Below, piece by piece: positions 52,315-61,209 of a DNA stretch of 64,000 bases. Position numbers and translations under genes: made by a program. Under the pieces are notes generated by a model, which ran no database searches, had not been told where the DNA came from, and saw nothing but the letters and a program-made list of their open reading frames with translations. Origin of the DNA: Morganella morganii (GTDB taxonomy: Bacteria; Pseudomonadota; Gammaproteobacteria; Enterobacterales; Enterobacteriaceae); NCBI RefSeq assembly GCF_019242955.1, contig NZ_CP066129.1:1612001-1676000 (forward strand), in the 5' to 3' direction. How positions within the stretch are numbered: the stretch's first letter is position 1; each line of letters begins with the position of its first letter.

Positions 52315-52638
52315 TCAGATACCCATAGCCTGTTTGACCTGGGCCATTGCTTCGCTGCCGGCTTTACATGCGGCATCCTGCTGGTCAGCAGGCAGTGCGG
52401 CGATCTGTTTTTTCGCATCGTCGTACTGTTTCATCATTGGTTCTAACTGAGCTTTAACCGCTTCGTTATCACCTGCTTTGTCAGTCGCTTTCTTCATTAA
52501 ATCATCGACTTCAGCGAAGTATTTGTTACAGGTTTCAGTGGCACCCGGAACGGATGATGCTGATTTTTCTTCGCCGGAACACGCAGTCAGAGCCAGAGCC
52601 ATTAAACCCAGAGAACAGGCTAAAATTGTTTTTTTCAT
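52315..52638 (-). CDS. DUF5339-type small lipoprotein
   Basis: A 107-residue lipoprotein: MKKTILACSLGLMALALTAC with the acylated Cys at residue 20, then a helical Lys/Glu/Asp-rich body with two Cys (one in ATETCNKYFAEVDD, one in DAACKAGSEA) that could form a disulfide. It resembles the DUF5339 proteins of Proteus and relatives, unknown in function. It lies antisense between cheZ and flhB, an unusual spot. Start at ATG 52638; the extra 14 codons upstream lack a signal-like start. Confidence 0.75.
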   Translation of the reverse strand: MKKTILACSLGLMALALTACSGEEKSASSVPGATETCNKYFAEVDDLMKKATDKAGDNEAVKAQLEPMMKQYDDAKKQIAALPADQQDAACKAGSEAMAQVKQAMGI

Positions 52639-52961
52639 TCGTGAGTACCTTGTGATTATCGTGGAATAAAACAGTGGCAAATTATAAAGTACCGGTAATA
52701 AGTGCCTATCGGAATTGTTCCTAATTTCACGAATTGTCCGAAATACGGACTTTCATCAGGTTCCGCAGCTGAAATTGGTTATTTTACGTGGCCGGCCACT
52801 GCCTCCGGGCGTCACTGAGTGATTTTCTGCTGATAAAACCGCCACTCCTGCTTTAATCAGGGAATTGCACCGTTAAGTTCGGTCATTTTCCACCATTGAA
52901 TTTGCCGCACTCTGTCATGCTATAGCCATAAGCAAAATCCCGGCAGACGGCGGAGGCGTGT
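52639..52961. other. Divergent promoter region between lipoprotein gene and flhB
   Basis: 323 nt with both promoters. A perfect palindrome GTGGCCGGCCAC occupies 52788-52799. TTGAAT and CTATAG spaced by 18 nt (about 52895-52925) may be the flhB promoter. A FlhDC-binding site is expected but I could not define one by eye. Confidence 0.35.
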
Positions 52962-54113
52962 GTGTCTGATGAAAGTGATGTAGAAAAAACAGAAGAACCC
53001 ACCCCCCATAAAAAACAGAAAGCCAAAGAAGACGGACAGATTGTCCGCTCGAAAGAACTCAGTTCACTGATGATGATGCTGGCGGGTATCAGCCTGCTGT
53101 GGTTAAGCGGCGGCCATCTGGCGGGACAGCTGCGGGATATTTTTCGTCAGGGATTTATCTTCGATAACTTTTATCTGCAGAACCCGGGGCTGATGCTGCG
53201 TTTTCTCGGAAAGGTGATTGGTGAAGCCTTGTTTGCGCTGCTGCCGGTTGTCGGTGGTCTGGCTCTGGTCGGTATTTCCGCCTCGGCGCTGGTCGGCGGT
53301 CTGGCGTTTAACACCAAATCCATCAAATTTGACCTGACAAAACTCAGCCTGCTGAAGGGACTGAAACGCCTTTTTTCCATGAATGCGCTGGCCGAATTAT
53401 TCAAGGCGATTCTCAAATCCCTGCTGATTGGCTTGGGTGCGTGGATTTTTTTATGGCAGGCATGGCCGTCATTACTGCATCTGGCGATGGAATCCCCGTC
53501 AACAGCGATGGCAAACGCGATGCAAAAAGTACTTTTTGCCGGTTACCTCATCATTTTTATGCTGATCCCGATGGTGGCATTCGATGTGTTCTGGCAGTTC
53601 CGTTCGCACCTGAAAAAGCTGCGGATGAGCCGCCAGGAAATCAAGGATGAATTTAAACAGCAGGAGGGTGACCCGCAGATAAAAGCGAAAATCCGTCAGC
53701 AGCAGCGTGCGATGGCACGTAACCGCATGATGGCGGATGTGCCGCAGGCGGATGTGATTGTGACGAACCCGACACACTACGCCGTTGCTCTGAAATATGA
53801 CGAGAAAAAAATGACCGCGCCGCGGGTTCTGGCCAAAGGTGCCGGTGTGCTGGCACAGCGGATCAAAGAGATTGGTGCGGAGAACCGCATTTTACTGCTG
53901 GAGGCTCCGCCGCTGGCGCGGGCACTTTACCGTCATGCTGAAGTGGGGCAGTCGATCCCGGCGGCACTGTATGCCGCAGTGGCGGAAGTGCTGGCATGGG
54001 TGTTTCAGCTGCGCCGCTGGCGTCGCGAGGGCGGCCTGAAACCGAAAAAACCGAAGAATTTACCGGTGCCGAAGGCACTTGATTTTGTTGGAGAAAATAC
54101 CCGAAATGGCTAA
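52962..54113 (+). CDS. flhB: Flagellar export switch protein FlhB
   Basis: A 383-residue component of the flagellar type III export gate. Four transmembrane helices lie in about 30-215, and the cytoplasmic domain holds the autocleavage site NPTH at Asn269-Pro270, the same number as in Salmonella, which switches export from hook to filament. GTG start (52962) follows GGAGG by 5 nt and is the only plausible one. The end overlaps flhA. Confidence 0.95.
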   Translation: MSDESDVEKTEEPTPHKKQKAKEDGQIVRSKELSSLMMMLAGISLLWLSGGHLAGQLRDIFRQGFIFDNFYLQNPGLMLRFLGKVIGEALFALLPVVGGLALVGISASALVGGLAFNTKSIKFDLTKLSLLKGLKRLFSMNALAELFKAILKSLLIGLGAWIFLWQAWPSLLHLAMESPSTAMANAMQKVLFAGYLIIFMLIPMVAFDVFWQFRSHLKKLRMSRQEIKDEFKQQEGDPQIKAKIRQQQRAMARNRMMADVPQADVIVTNPTHYAVALKYDEKKMTAPRVLAKGAGVLAQRIKEIGAENRILLLEAPPLARALYRHAEVGQSIPAALYAAVAEVLAWVFQLRRWRREGGLKPKKPKNLPVPKALDFVGENTRNG

Positions 54114-56202
54114 TCTGGCTGCACTTTTGAGATTACCGAAAACGATGCAGGGAGCACAATGGCAGTTACTTGCCGGGCCGGTCCTCATCCTGATGATCCT
54201 GTCAATGATGGTACTGCCGCTGCCGGCGTTTGTGCTGGATTTGCTGTTTACCTTCAATATCGCGCTTTCGATTATGGTGCTGCTGGTGGCGATGTTCACC
54301 CGCCGCACACTCGATTTTGCCGCGTTCCCGACTATCCTGCTGTTTTCCACCTTACTGCGCCTGTCGCTGAACGTGGCCTCAACCCGTATCATTCTGATGG
54401 ACGGTCACACAGGTCCTGCGGCGGCGGGCCGGGTGGTGGAAGCCTTCGGGCACTTCCTGGTCGGCGGAAACTTTGCTATCGGGATTGTGGTCTTTATCAT
54501 CCTGGTGTTAATCAACTTTATGGTTATCACCAAGGGTGCGGGACGTATTGCCGAAGTCGGAGCCCGCTTTGTGCTCGACGGGATGCCGGGTAAGCAGATG
54601 GCGATTGATGCGGATCTGAACGCCGGGATCATCAATGAAGAAGAAGCGAAGCGCCGCCGCACCGAAGTGACTCAGGAGTCCGATTTCTACGGCTCGATGG
54701 ACGGTGCCAGTAAATTTGTCCGCGGTGATGCTATCGCTGGGATCATGATTATGGTCATTAACGTGGTCGGTGGTCTGATTGTCGGTGTGGCTCAGCATCA
54801 TATGGCGCTGGGCGATGCCGCCAGTACCTATACGCTGCTGACTATCGGTGATGGTCTGGTGGCTCAGATCCCGGCACTGATTATCTCCACTGCGGCCGGT
54901 GTGATTGTGACCCGTGTGGCAACCGATGAAGATGCCGGTGAACAGATGGTCACCCAGCTGTTCAACAACCCGCGAGTGATGTGGCTGAGTGCAGGGGTTC
55001 TGGGACTGCTGGGGCTTATTCCGGGCATGCCGAACTTTGTGTTCCTGTTATTTACGGTGGCGCTGGCATCACTCGGCTGGTATCTGGTGAAGAAAAGTAA
55101 AGAGCCGGTCAAAGAAACCGAAACCAATGCGCAGGAGCAGCATTTCCGTGAGGCGAACAAAGTCACGGAAGCGACCTGGGATGATGTGGTGGCGGAAGAC
55201 CTGCTGGCGATGGAAGTCGGCTACCGTCTGATCCCGCTGGTGGATAATGATCAGCAGGGTGAACTGCTCGGGCGTATCCGCGGACTGCGCAAAAAATTCG
55301 CGCAGGAAGTGGGGTATCTGCCGCCGGTGGTGCATATCTGTGACAACCTGGAACTGGCACCGACCGCCTACCGGATTCTGATCAAAGGCGCGGAAGTCGG
55401 GCGTGGTGAAGCGCAGCCGGGCCGCTGGCTGGCGATTGACCCGGGCAATGCAGCCGGCTCTCTGGAAGGCGATGCCACACAGGAACCGGCCTTTGGTTTA
55501 CCGGCAGTATGGATTGATGATGATCTGCGTGAGCAGGCACAAATTCAGGGTTACACAGTGGTATCGGCCAGCACGGCGGTGGCGACGCACTTTAACCAGA
55601 TCCTGCTGGAATACGCGAGTGACCTGTTCGGCCGTCAGGAAGCGCAGATGCTGTATGACCGCCTGAAGAAAGAGATGCCGAAGCTGGCGGATGATCTGAT
55701 TCCGGATACATTATCTCTGACTATCTTCCATCGTGTATTACAGAATCTGCTGACTGAAAACGTCATGATCCGCGATATGCGCACCATCATTGAAACGCTG
55801 GCAGAGCAGGCCGGTGAGAATGGTGAGCAGAAAGATACGGATGTTCTGACCTCGCAGGTGCGTATTGCACTGGGTCGCGCCATCACCCAGCAGTGGTTCG
55901 GTGCGTCCGGGGAAATTCAGGTCATTGGTCTGGATGCGGGGCTGGAGCAGATTCTGTTACAGGCGTCGAAAAGCGGTGGCGGCCTGGAGCCGAACCTGGC
56001 ACAGAATATCGAAATGCAGGCAATGAATGCCGTACAGCACCAGGAAGCCATGGGCGCACCAACGGTATTGCTGGTCAATCACTCACTGCGTCTGATTTTA
56101 TCCCGTTTCCTGCGCCGCAGTCTGCCGCAGCTGGCAGTAATGTCTAATCTCGAACTGAATGACCGCCGTCAGATACGGATGACCTCTATGATCGGCGGTT
56201 AA
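54106..56202 (+). CDS. flhA: Flagellar export protein FlhA
   Basis: A 698-residue export-gate protein. Eight transmembrane helices lie in the first about 325 residues with the conserved FHIPEP loop region (GVVFIILVLINFMVITKGAGRIAEVGARFVLDGMPGKQMAIDADL), then a cytoplasmic chaperone-docking domain. Start ATG 54106, overlapping the flhB stop by 8 nt; the frame is open upstream but only by 9 codons. A terminator follows directly. Confidence 0.95.
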   Translation: MANLAALLRLPKTMQGAQWQLLAGPVLILMILSMMVLPLPAFVLDLLFTFNIALSIMVLLVAMFTRRTLDFAAFPTILLFSTLLRLSLNVASTRIILMDGHTGPAAAGRVVEAFGHFLVGGNFAIGIVVFIILVLINFMVITKGAGRIAEVGARFVLDGMPGKQMAIDADLNAGIINEEEAKRRRTEVTQESDFYGSMDGASKFVRGDAIAGIMIMVINVVGGLIVGVAQHHMALGDAASTYTLLTIGDGLVAQIPALIISTAAGVIVTRVATDEDAGEQMVTQLFNNPRVMWLSAGVLGLLGLIPGMPNFVFLLFTVALASLGWYLVKKSKEPVKETETNAQEQHFREANKVTEATWDDVVAEDLLAMEVGYRLIPLVDNDQQGELLGRIRGLRKKFAQEVGYLPPVVHICDNLELAPTAYRILIKGAEVGRGEAQPGRWLAIDPGNAAGSLEGDATQEPAFGLPAVWIDDDLREQAQIQGYTVVSASTAVATHFNQILLEYASDLFGRQEAQMLYDRLKKEMPKLADDLIPDTLSLTIFHRVLQNLLTENVMIRDMRTIIETLAEQAGENGEQKDTDVLTSQVRIALGRAITQQWFGASGEIQVIGLDAGLEQILLQASKSGGGLEPNLAQNIEMQAMNAVQHQEAMGAPTVLLVNHSLRLILSRFLRRSLPQLAVMSNLELNDRRQIRMTSMIGG

Positions 56203-56565
56203 TACCGGACAACATAACCATCCAAAGGGGAACCCGCGCACGCAGGTTCCCCTTTTTGTTATATGCACCGCCGTTCTTCCCGGGAAAAAGTTTTTATCAC
56301 TGATGAAAAGCGGTGACGGGCTTTGTTTATCCGGATATCTGAATTGTTGTGTAATGATTGGGTTGCCAGCCGGGTATCCGGAAAAATGATCGGTACAACC
56401 GGTACTGATTATGTCAGGTCAGCACTCCGGGAAGTGTATAAAGGTATGATGTGAGAGCATCCTGTTTACCGGTGTGATATCAGGAAGGCACGGCAGTAAC
56501 GCAGGATGATAAACAGTGAGATTATACGCAGGGGAGATTAACTGCCGGGGGAGGGCAGTTAATTA
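56203..56565. other. Gap after flhA without flhE
   Basis: 363 nt. It contains the flhA terminator and a hairpin ATTAACTGCC/GGCAGTTAAT at 56537-56563 next to the flgN stop. In E. coli and Salmonella flhE lies directly after flhA; no such frame is present here. Confidence 0.6.
56224..56257 (+). terminator. Terminator of flhBA
   Basis: An 11-bp stem AAAGGGGAACC/GGTTCCCCTTT (56224-56234, 56245-56255) followed by T. It lies 22 nt after the flhA stop. Confidence 0.92.
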
Positions 56566-57021
56566 TCAGACAGAAATTTTTTTGCCGAGCACCGGGGTGC
56601 GGGATTCCTGGCCATCAGAGCCGTAAGTTGCCTGGTTATTATGTTTTTTCATAAAATCCAGCCGTTCCTGATTAAACTGCATATGCAGCTTCAGCATCTG
56701 ATGATTGCGGTAATTCATTTCTTTCAGCGTGGTGGTCAGATCTCTGATCGCATTCCAGACAGTGTGCATGGTTTCATTATTTTCATAAGGGGCACACAGA
56801 CCGCTTTCCTGCTCCAGCGCCTGACGGCGGGTTTCATTATGGCCGATAGCGGCAACCAGAAAGCGTTTCTGCTCCGTGGCTTCCTGAAACGGGGACTGCG
56901 GAACACGCGGGTAGCCGAGTAACAACTCTTCATTTTTCATCACCTGGTGCAGTGACTGCAAATGAGAGAGTTGTTGATCCAGCAGCGGCAGCAGTTGATC
57001 AGCCATTAGTTGATCAGTCAT
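56566..57021 (-). CDS. flgN: Flagellar chaperone FlgN
   Basis: A 151-residue helical export chaperone for hook-filament junction proteins FlgK and FlgL. The pattern LLPLLDQQLSHLQSLHQVMKNEELLL and TLKEMNYRNHQMLKLHMQFNQERLDFM fits FlgN. ATG 57021 is chosen; it overlaps the end of flgM by 8 nt, and upstream sequence lies inside flgM. Gene order flgA-flgM-flgN is the enteric one. Confidence 0.9.
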   Translation of the reverse strand: MTDQLMADQLLPLLDQQLSHLQSLHQVMKNEELLLGYPRVPQSPFQEATEQKRFLVAAIGHNETRRQALEQESGLCAPYENNETMHTVWNAIRDLTTTLKEMNYRNHQMLKLHMQFNQERLDFMKKHNNQATYGSDGQESRTPVLGKKISV

Positions 57022-57334
57022 TTTTATCAGCACTGTCCATGGATAACATGCATTCATGTGCATCGCGCAGCAGGCCGTCAGCAATTTTACCGGCGTCCAT
57101 CCGTAATGTGCCGTCTTTCAGTGCCTGTTTGATTTCAGCGACTCTTGCCGTATTAATATCGTTTTTACCCGGTGCAAGCAGCTGCTTCTGAAGTTCGCTC
57201 GGCGAAAATGCGCTTTCGCGGACTGTCTCTTCAGCCTGAATTTTTTTATCGCGCACCGGCGCGGCCAGCTCTTTCGGATCGCGGTTAGTCACTTTGGTCA
57301 GTGCTGAAATCGCGGATGTTTGCTCAATTGCCAT
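57014..57334 (-). CDS. flgM: Anti-sigma-28 factor FlgM
   Basis: A 106-residue FlgM that binds FliA and is exported through the hook when it is finished, releasing late gene expression. The C-terminal FliA-binding helices are seen in NTARVAEIKQALKDGTLRMDAGKIADGLL. ATG 57334 starts the conserved MAIEQTSAI. A FliA promoter sits before it, giving feedback. Confidence 0.93.
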   Translation of the reverse strand: MAIEQTSAISALTKVTNRDPKELAAPVRDKKIQAEETVRESAFSPSELQKQLLAPGKNDINTARVAEIKQALKDGTLRMDAGKIADGLLRDAHECMLSMDSADKND

Positions 57335-57394
57335 ATCTGTTTTCCTTTTCCCGATCTGTATGAGATGGAGGGGCGCCTCCCTTGTGCTCATTGT

Positions 57395-57421
57395 TTATCG
57401 GCAATCTTATCTGAAACTTTA
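57395..57421 (-). promoter_or_regulatory. FliA (sigma-28) promoter of flgM
   Basis: On the minus strand TAAAGTTT (57414-57421), 11 nt, GCCGATAA (57395-57402), an exact match to the consensus. It lies 60 nt before the flgM start, so flgMN has a late promoter besides the flgA one. Confidence 0.95.
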
Positions 57422-57448
57422 TATCTAAATTTATCACTCAGCATATAA

Positions 57449-58105
57449 CTACAGTGACACTTTCACGCTGCCGTTTTCAAGGGCTTCGCCGCTGATAACC
57501 TGACCATTGACCAGCCGGACGCGGATTGGCGTTCCGGCGGCGGCATTATTAATGGCACGGCCTTCATATTTTACCGAGAAATTATCACCGTCCGCCATGA
57601 CAAAAACACTTTGTCCGGCTTTTATTGCCCAGGCTTTGCGGGTCATCGAGGCAACATAGGTCTGGCCTGCATCAATATTGCGCAGGGCAATTGCACCGCG
57701 GAGCGACATTTTATCGGTAACGGCGCCCGCAGGCAATTTGTGAAGTAATCCGCGTTTTGTGCCGATATCCACAAACTGAACAGTATCACCGCGCTGAATC
57801 TGCCGGGTCGCCACGTAATACTGACCGGTGACATTGACAGCCAGCTGCATAAAGGTGCGTTTTTTGCCGCATAACACCGGCAGAGACACATTACCGGTGT
57901 TGCGTCCGCCCGCAGGCAGTTGCAGTACCGGATTTTTGCAGGCGGGCCAGCGGTCGATCGGGGTTTTTATCTCAACAGATACCTGCATCGGTTTCGGATG
58001 CAGCTGACGGAAGTAACGGTTGATATCTTCCGGTAAACCGGCGTGTGCTGAGGCGGAAAATACCAGTAATCCGCTGATAAACAGGGTGCGGTAACGGGAT
58101 GTCAT
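57449..58105 (-). CDS. flgA: P-ring assembly chaperone FlgA
   Basis: A 218-residue periplasmic protein with signal peptide (SRYRTLFISGLLVFSASAHA, about 1-24) that helps FlgI form the P ring. The C-terminal SAF-like domain is seen in VATRQIQRGDTVQFVDIGTKRG, ALRNIDAGQTYVAS and VRLVNGQVISGEALENGSVKV. ATG 58105 is chosen, as AGGAG lies 6-7 nt upstream; a further ATG 6 codons up is less likely. Divergent from flgB. Confidence 0.92.
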   Translation of the reverse strand: MTSRYRTLFISGLLVFSASAHAGLPEDINRYFRQLHPKPMQVSVEIKTPIDRWPACKNPVLQLPAGGRNTGNVSLPVLCGKKRTFMQLAVNVTGQYYVATRQIQRGDTVQFVDIGTKRGLLHKLPAGAVTDKMSLRGAIALRNIDAGQTYVASMTRKAWAIKAGQSVFVMADGDNFSVKYEGRAINNAAAGTPIRVRLVNGQVISGEALENGSVKVSL

Positions 58106-58281
58106 TTTCTTCTCCTTGCACAAACACGGTTATTTCTGATGGTCGCAGTTTACGCAATTTCCGCACTGTTGAATCCGGTAAATAGGTTGGTTATTTCGCG
58201 TTTATCCCGCCATTAGATTTTCCCGGGGCGGATAATATACCTGTCACTAAAACAGGCGTAACACATCAACAGAGGGCAGAC

Positions 58282-58698
58282 ATGCTTGATAAGTTAAATG
58301 CCACGTTTGCATTCCAGCAGCAGGCACTTTCGCTGCGGGAAACGCGTCAGACAATCCTGGCATCCAATATTGCCAATGCGGATACCCCCGGGTATCAGGC
58401 ACGGGATATCGATTTCAGTCATCAGCTGAAACAGGCGATGAATAACGGCACGGTGAAAAACGGCGGCCTGGTGATGGCGGTGACCGCAAAAGGTCATATC
58501 AGCGGACACGGTGCCGCAATGCCGTCAGCGGTCGATCTCAAATACCGGGTTCCGTATCAGACATCGATGGACGGTAATACCGTGGATATGGATGTTGAAC
58601 GCAGTCAGTTTGCTGATAACACCCTGAAATATCAGGCTGACCTGACCTTTATTAACAGCCGTGTGAAAAGCATGCTGGCTGTCTTACAGCAAGGGTAA
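58282..58698 (+). CDS. flgB: Flagellar proximal rod protein FlgB
   Basis: A 138-residue rod protein with the flagellar rod/hook signature near the N-terminus ([25 protein letters not shown]) and the C-terminal [10 protein letters not shown] heptad helix. It is exported without a cleaved signal. First gene of the flgB operon; 5 nt before flgC. FlhDC-dependent class 2 promoter is expected between it and flgA; TAATAT near 58234 could be its -10. Confidence 0.96.
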   Translation: MLDKLNATFAFQQQALSLRETRQTILASNIANADTPGYQARDIDFSHQLKQAMNNGTVKNGGLVMAVTAKGHISGHGAAMPSAVDLKYRVPYQTSMDGNTVDMDVERSQFADNTLKYQADLTFINSRVKSMLAVLQQG

Positions 58699-58703
58699 TC
58701 ACC

Positions 58704-59108
58704 ATGGCATTACTGAGTATTTTTGATATTTCTGCTTCCGCACTGACCGCACAGTCCCAGCGGCTTAACGTCAGCGCCAGTAACATGGCGAACGCAGAAA
58801 GTGTCGCAGGGCCGGACGGCGAGCCGTACCGTGCAAAACAGGTGGTATTTCAGACCGCTCCGCAGGGGCGTTATGACATCGGCGGTGTAAAAGTCAGCCA
58901 GCTGATTGAAGACCCGGCACCGCCGCGTCTTGAATACAAACCCGGACACCCGCTGGCGGATGAAAAGGGCTATGTGCGGATGCCTAACGTGGACACTGTG
59001 GGTGAAATGATCAACACCATTTCCGCGTCCCGCAGCTACCAGGCAAACCTGGAAGTGATGAACACAGCCAAAGTGCTGTTGCAGAAGACCTTAACCCTCG
59101 GACAGTAA
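58704..59108 (+). CDS. flgC: Flagellar proximal rod protein FlgC
   Basis: A 134-residue rod protein, same length as E. coli. It shows the rod motif ([23 protein letters not shown]) and the C-terminal [19 protein letters not shown]. flgD follows after 11 nt. Confidence 0.96.
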   Translation: MALLSIFDISASALTAQSQRLNVSASNMANAESVAGPDGEPYRAKQVVFQTAPQGRYDIGGVKVSQLIEDPAPPRLEYKPGHPLADEKGYVRMPNVDTVGEMINTISASRSYQANLEVMNTAKVLLQKTLTLGQ

Positions 59109-59119
59109 CGGAGTGAGTC

Positions 59120-59944
59120 ATGGGGATTAATGCAACAACCAATGACCCGGTCAATAACGATATTGATACGCAAAAAAAACCGCAGAAAAGTCAGAGTGAC
59201 GATATGCGGGATACCTTTCTGCAAATGATTGTCACGCAGATGCAGAACCAGGATCCGACCAAACCGATGGATAACACGGATCTGACCAGTCAGCTGGCGC
59301 AAATTGCCACACTGGAAAGTATGAATAATCTGAATGACAGTGTCAGTGGTATATCAAAACAAATTAACTCCGGTCAGTCATTACAGGCGACACAGCTGGT
59401 CGGAAAAAATGTTCTGATCCCGGGCAGTGATTTGGTGTTGGTTCCTGTCAGCAACGATATTACCCTGGTCAAACCGGATAATCCTCTGCCGGGCGAAGAT
59501 ATATCAATTGCATCATTCGCCGATGATAACAAAGGTGATGACAGCAAGGATGACGATAATAACATTCAGACCGGATTTGAATCTTCTCCGTTTGGTTTCT
59601 TCCTCGCTAAACCGGCGGATAAAATCGAGATAACTATTCGCGATAAAAATAAAGGAATTGCCAGAACTATCACGATTGACGGTGAAACAAAACCGGATAT
59701 CTACGACAGAACATGGGACGGGCGTAATGATAAAGGTGAGCTGGTACTTGATATCAAAGGAAAATATACCTTTGAAGTTAAGGCCAGTCTGAAGGGAGAG
59801 GAAATACCAGAAAGTAGTGTAATCAGACTGAAATACGCAAAAGTGAATGGTGTCACACCGGGTGCGGATGCACCGTTACTGGATGTGGGTATCGGCCACA
59901 GCGTGCTGCTGTCTGAGATATTTAAAGTTTATCCGGATTCTTAA
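59120..59944 (+). CDS. flgD: Hook cap protein FlgD with acidic insertion
   Basis: A 274-residue hook-cap scaffold, longer than E. coli FlgD (231). The conserved N-terminus (DTFLQMIVTQMQNQDPTKPMDNTDLTSQLAQIATLESMNN) and the FlgD Ig-like and Tudor-like domains (IDGETKPDIYDRTWDGRNDKGELVLDIKGKYTFEV) are present. About 40 additional residues lie near 110-160, including an Asp run at about 135-147 (DDNKGDDSKDDDNN). The cap would carry a negatively charged outer loop. Confidence 0.92.
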   Translation: MGINATTNDPVNNDIDTQKKPQKSQSDDMRDTFLQMIVTQMQNQDPTKPMDNTDLTSQLAQIATLESMNNLNDSVSGISKQINSGQSLQATQLVGKNVLIPGSDLVLVPVSNDITLVKPDNPLPGEDISIASFADDNKGDDSKDDDNNIQTGFESSPFGFFLAKPADKIEITIRDKNKGIARTITIDGETKPDIYDRTWDGRNDKGELVLDIKGKYTFEVKASLKGEEIPESSVIRLKYAKVNGVTPGADAPLLDVGIGHSVLLSEIFKVYPDS

Positions 59945-59973
59945 TTACTAAACCCAATTGTCATGGAGGTGAC

Positions 59974-61188
59974 ATGTCTTTTTCACAAGCAGTCAGCGGC
60001 CTGAATGCCGCTTCATCCGGTCTTGATTCGATCGGTAACAACATTGCCAACTCCGCAACCAACGGCTTTAAAGGGGCGCATGCGTCTTTTGCTGATATGT
60101 TTGCCGGTTCCGGTGTGGGTCTCGGGGTTAACGTTGCGGCGGTTTCCCAGAACTTCAAAGACGGTGCTATCACCCGTACTGACCGTGCCACAGACGTTGC
60201 GATTTCCGGTAACGGTTTTTTCCGTCTGCTGGATGGTAATGGTGATGTGGTTTACAGCCGTGATGGTGAATTTCACCGTGACAAGAGCGGTAACCTGGTC
60301 AACAACCAGGGCATGATGGTCACCGGCTTCCCGGCGGGAACTGATGCTAATGGTGACGTGACTATCCAGACCGGTGGTGTGCCGCAGCCACTGAATATCC
60401 CGACCGATATGATGGATGCCAAAGCGTCAGCCAAAGGTGAATTAACAATCAACCTGAACTCAGATGATAAAGTGCCGACGGTGGCTGCGTTTGACCCTGA
60501 TAACCCTGACAGTTACAACTTCAGCACCACTATGACCACCTATGACAGCCAGGGTAATACCCATGAGGTCGCGGTTTACTTTATTAAAACCGCTGACAAT
60601 AAATGGACCGTCAAAGCCAAAGACAGCAGTGATAAAACAGCGGCTGTTCAGGATCTGGGCAACATGGAATTTGACGGTAACGGTAAATTAAAAGGTACCG
60701 CTGATTTTAAATTCAACTATACAGGCTTAAACGGTGCGGATAACGGTACGATTGACCTGAGTTTCAACAAAACCCGTCAGCAGAAAGTCAACGAATCATC
60801 AGTCAGCAAAATTGATGTTGATGGTTATCAGTCCGGTGAATATACCAGCTTCAAAATTGAGAATGACGGCACCATCACCGCCAGCTATTCCAACCAGCAG
60901 AAGCGGACCGTCGGCAAAATCGCACTCTCTTCCTTTGCCAACAATAATGGTCTGGCATCCCAGGGCGGTAACGTCTGGAAAGCGACCAATGCTTCCGGTA
61001 ACCCGATGGACGGCGTTCCGGGAACCGGGCAGTTCGGTAACCTGACCGGCGGTGCGGTGGAAGCCTCCAACGTGGATATGAGCCAGGAACTGATCAACAT
61101 GATTGTGATGCAGCGTAACTATCAGTCCAACTCGCAGACCATCAAAACGCAGGATCAGATGCTGCAGACGCTGGTTAACTTACGTTAA
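59974..61188 (+). CDS. flgE: Flagellar hook protein FlgE
   Basis: A 404-residue hook subunit, close to E. coli FlgE (402). The N-terminal SQAVSGLNAASSGLDSIGNNIANSATNGFK, the body with DVAISGNGFFRL and the C-terminal LVNLR coiled-coil helix (NMIVMQRNYQSNSQTIKTQDQMLQTLVNLR) are typical. No signal peptide; exported by the type III apparatus. Confidence 0.96.
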   Translation: MSFSQAVSGLNAASSGLDSIGNNIANSATNGFKGAHASFADMFAGSGVGLGVNVAAVSQNFKDGAITRTDRATDVAISGNGFFRLLDGNGDVVYSRDGEFHRDKSGNLVNNQGMMVTGFPAGTDANGDVTIQTGGVPQPLNIPTDMMDAKASAKGELTINLNSDDKVPTVAAFDPDNPDSYNFSTTMTTYDSQGNTHEVAVYFIKTADNKWTVKAKDSSDKTAAVQDLGNMEFDGNGKLKGTADFKFNYTGLNGADNGTIDLSFNKTRQQKVNESSVSKIDVDGYQSGEYTSFKIENDGTITASYSNQQKRTVGKIALSSFANNNGLASQGGNVWKATNASGNPMDGVPGTGQFGNLTGGAVEASNVDMSQELINMIVMQRNYQSNSQTIKTQDQMLQTLVNLR

Positions 61189-61209
61189 GCATAAAGACAG
61201 AAGGTGGCC

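Noticed and set aside
54159..54593. 144-codon ORF inside flhA in another frame
   Set aside because: Shadow of the conserved FlhA membrane region.
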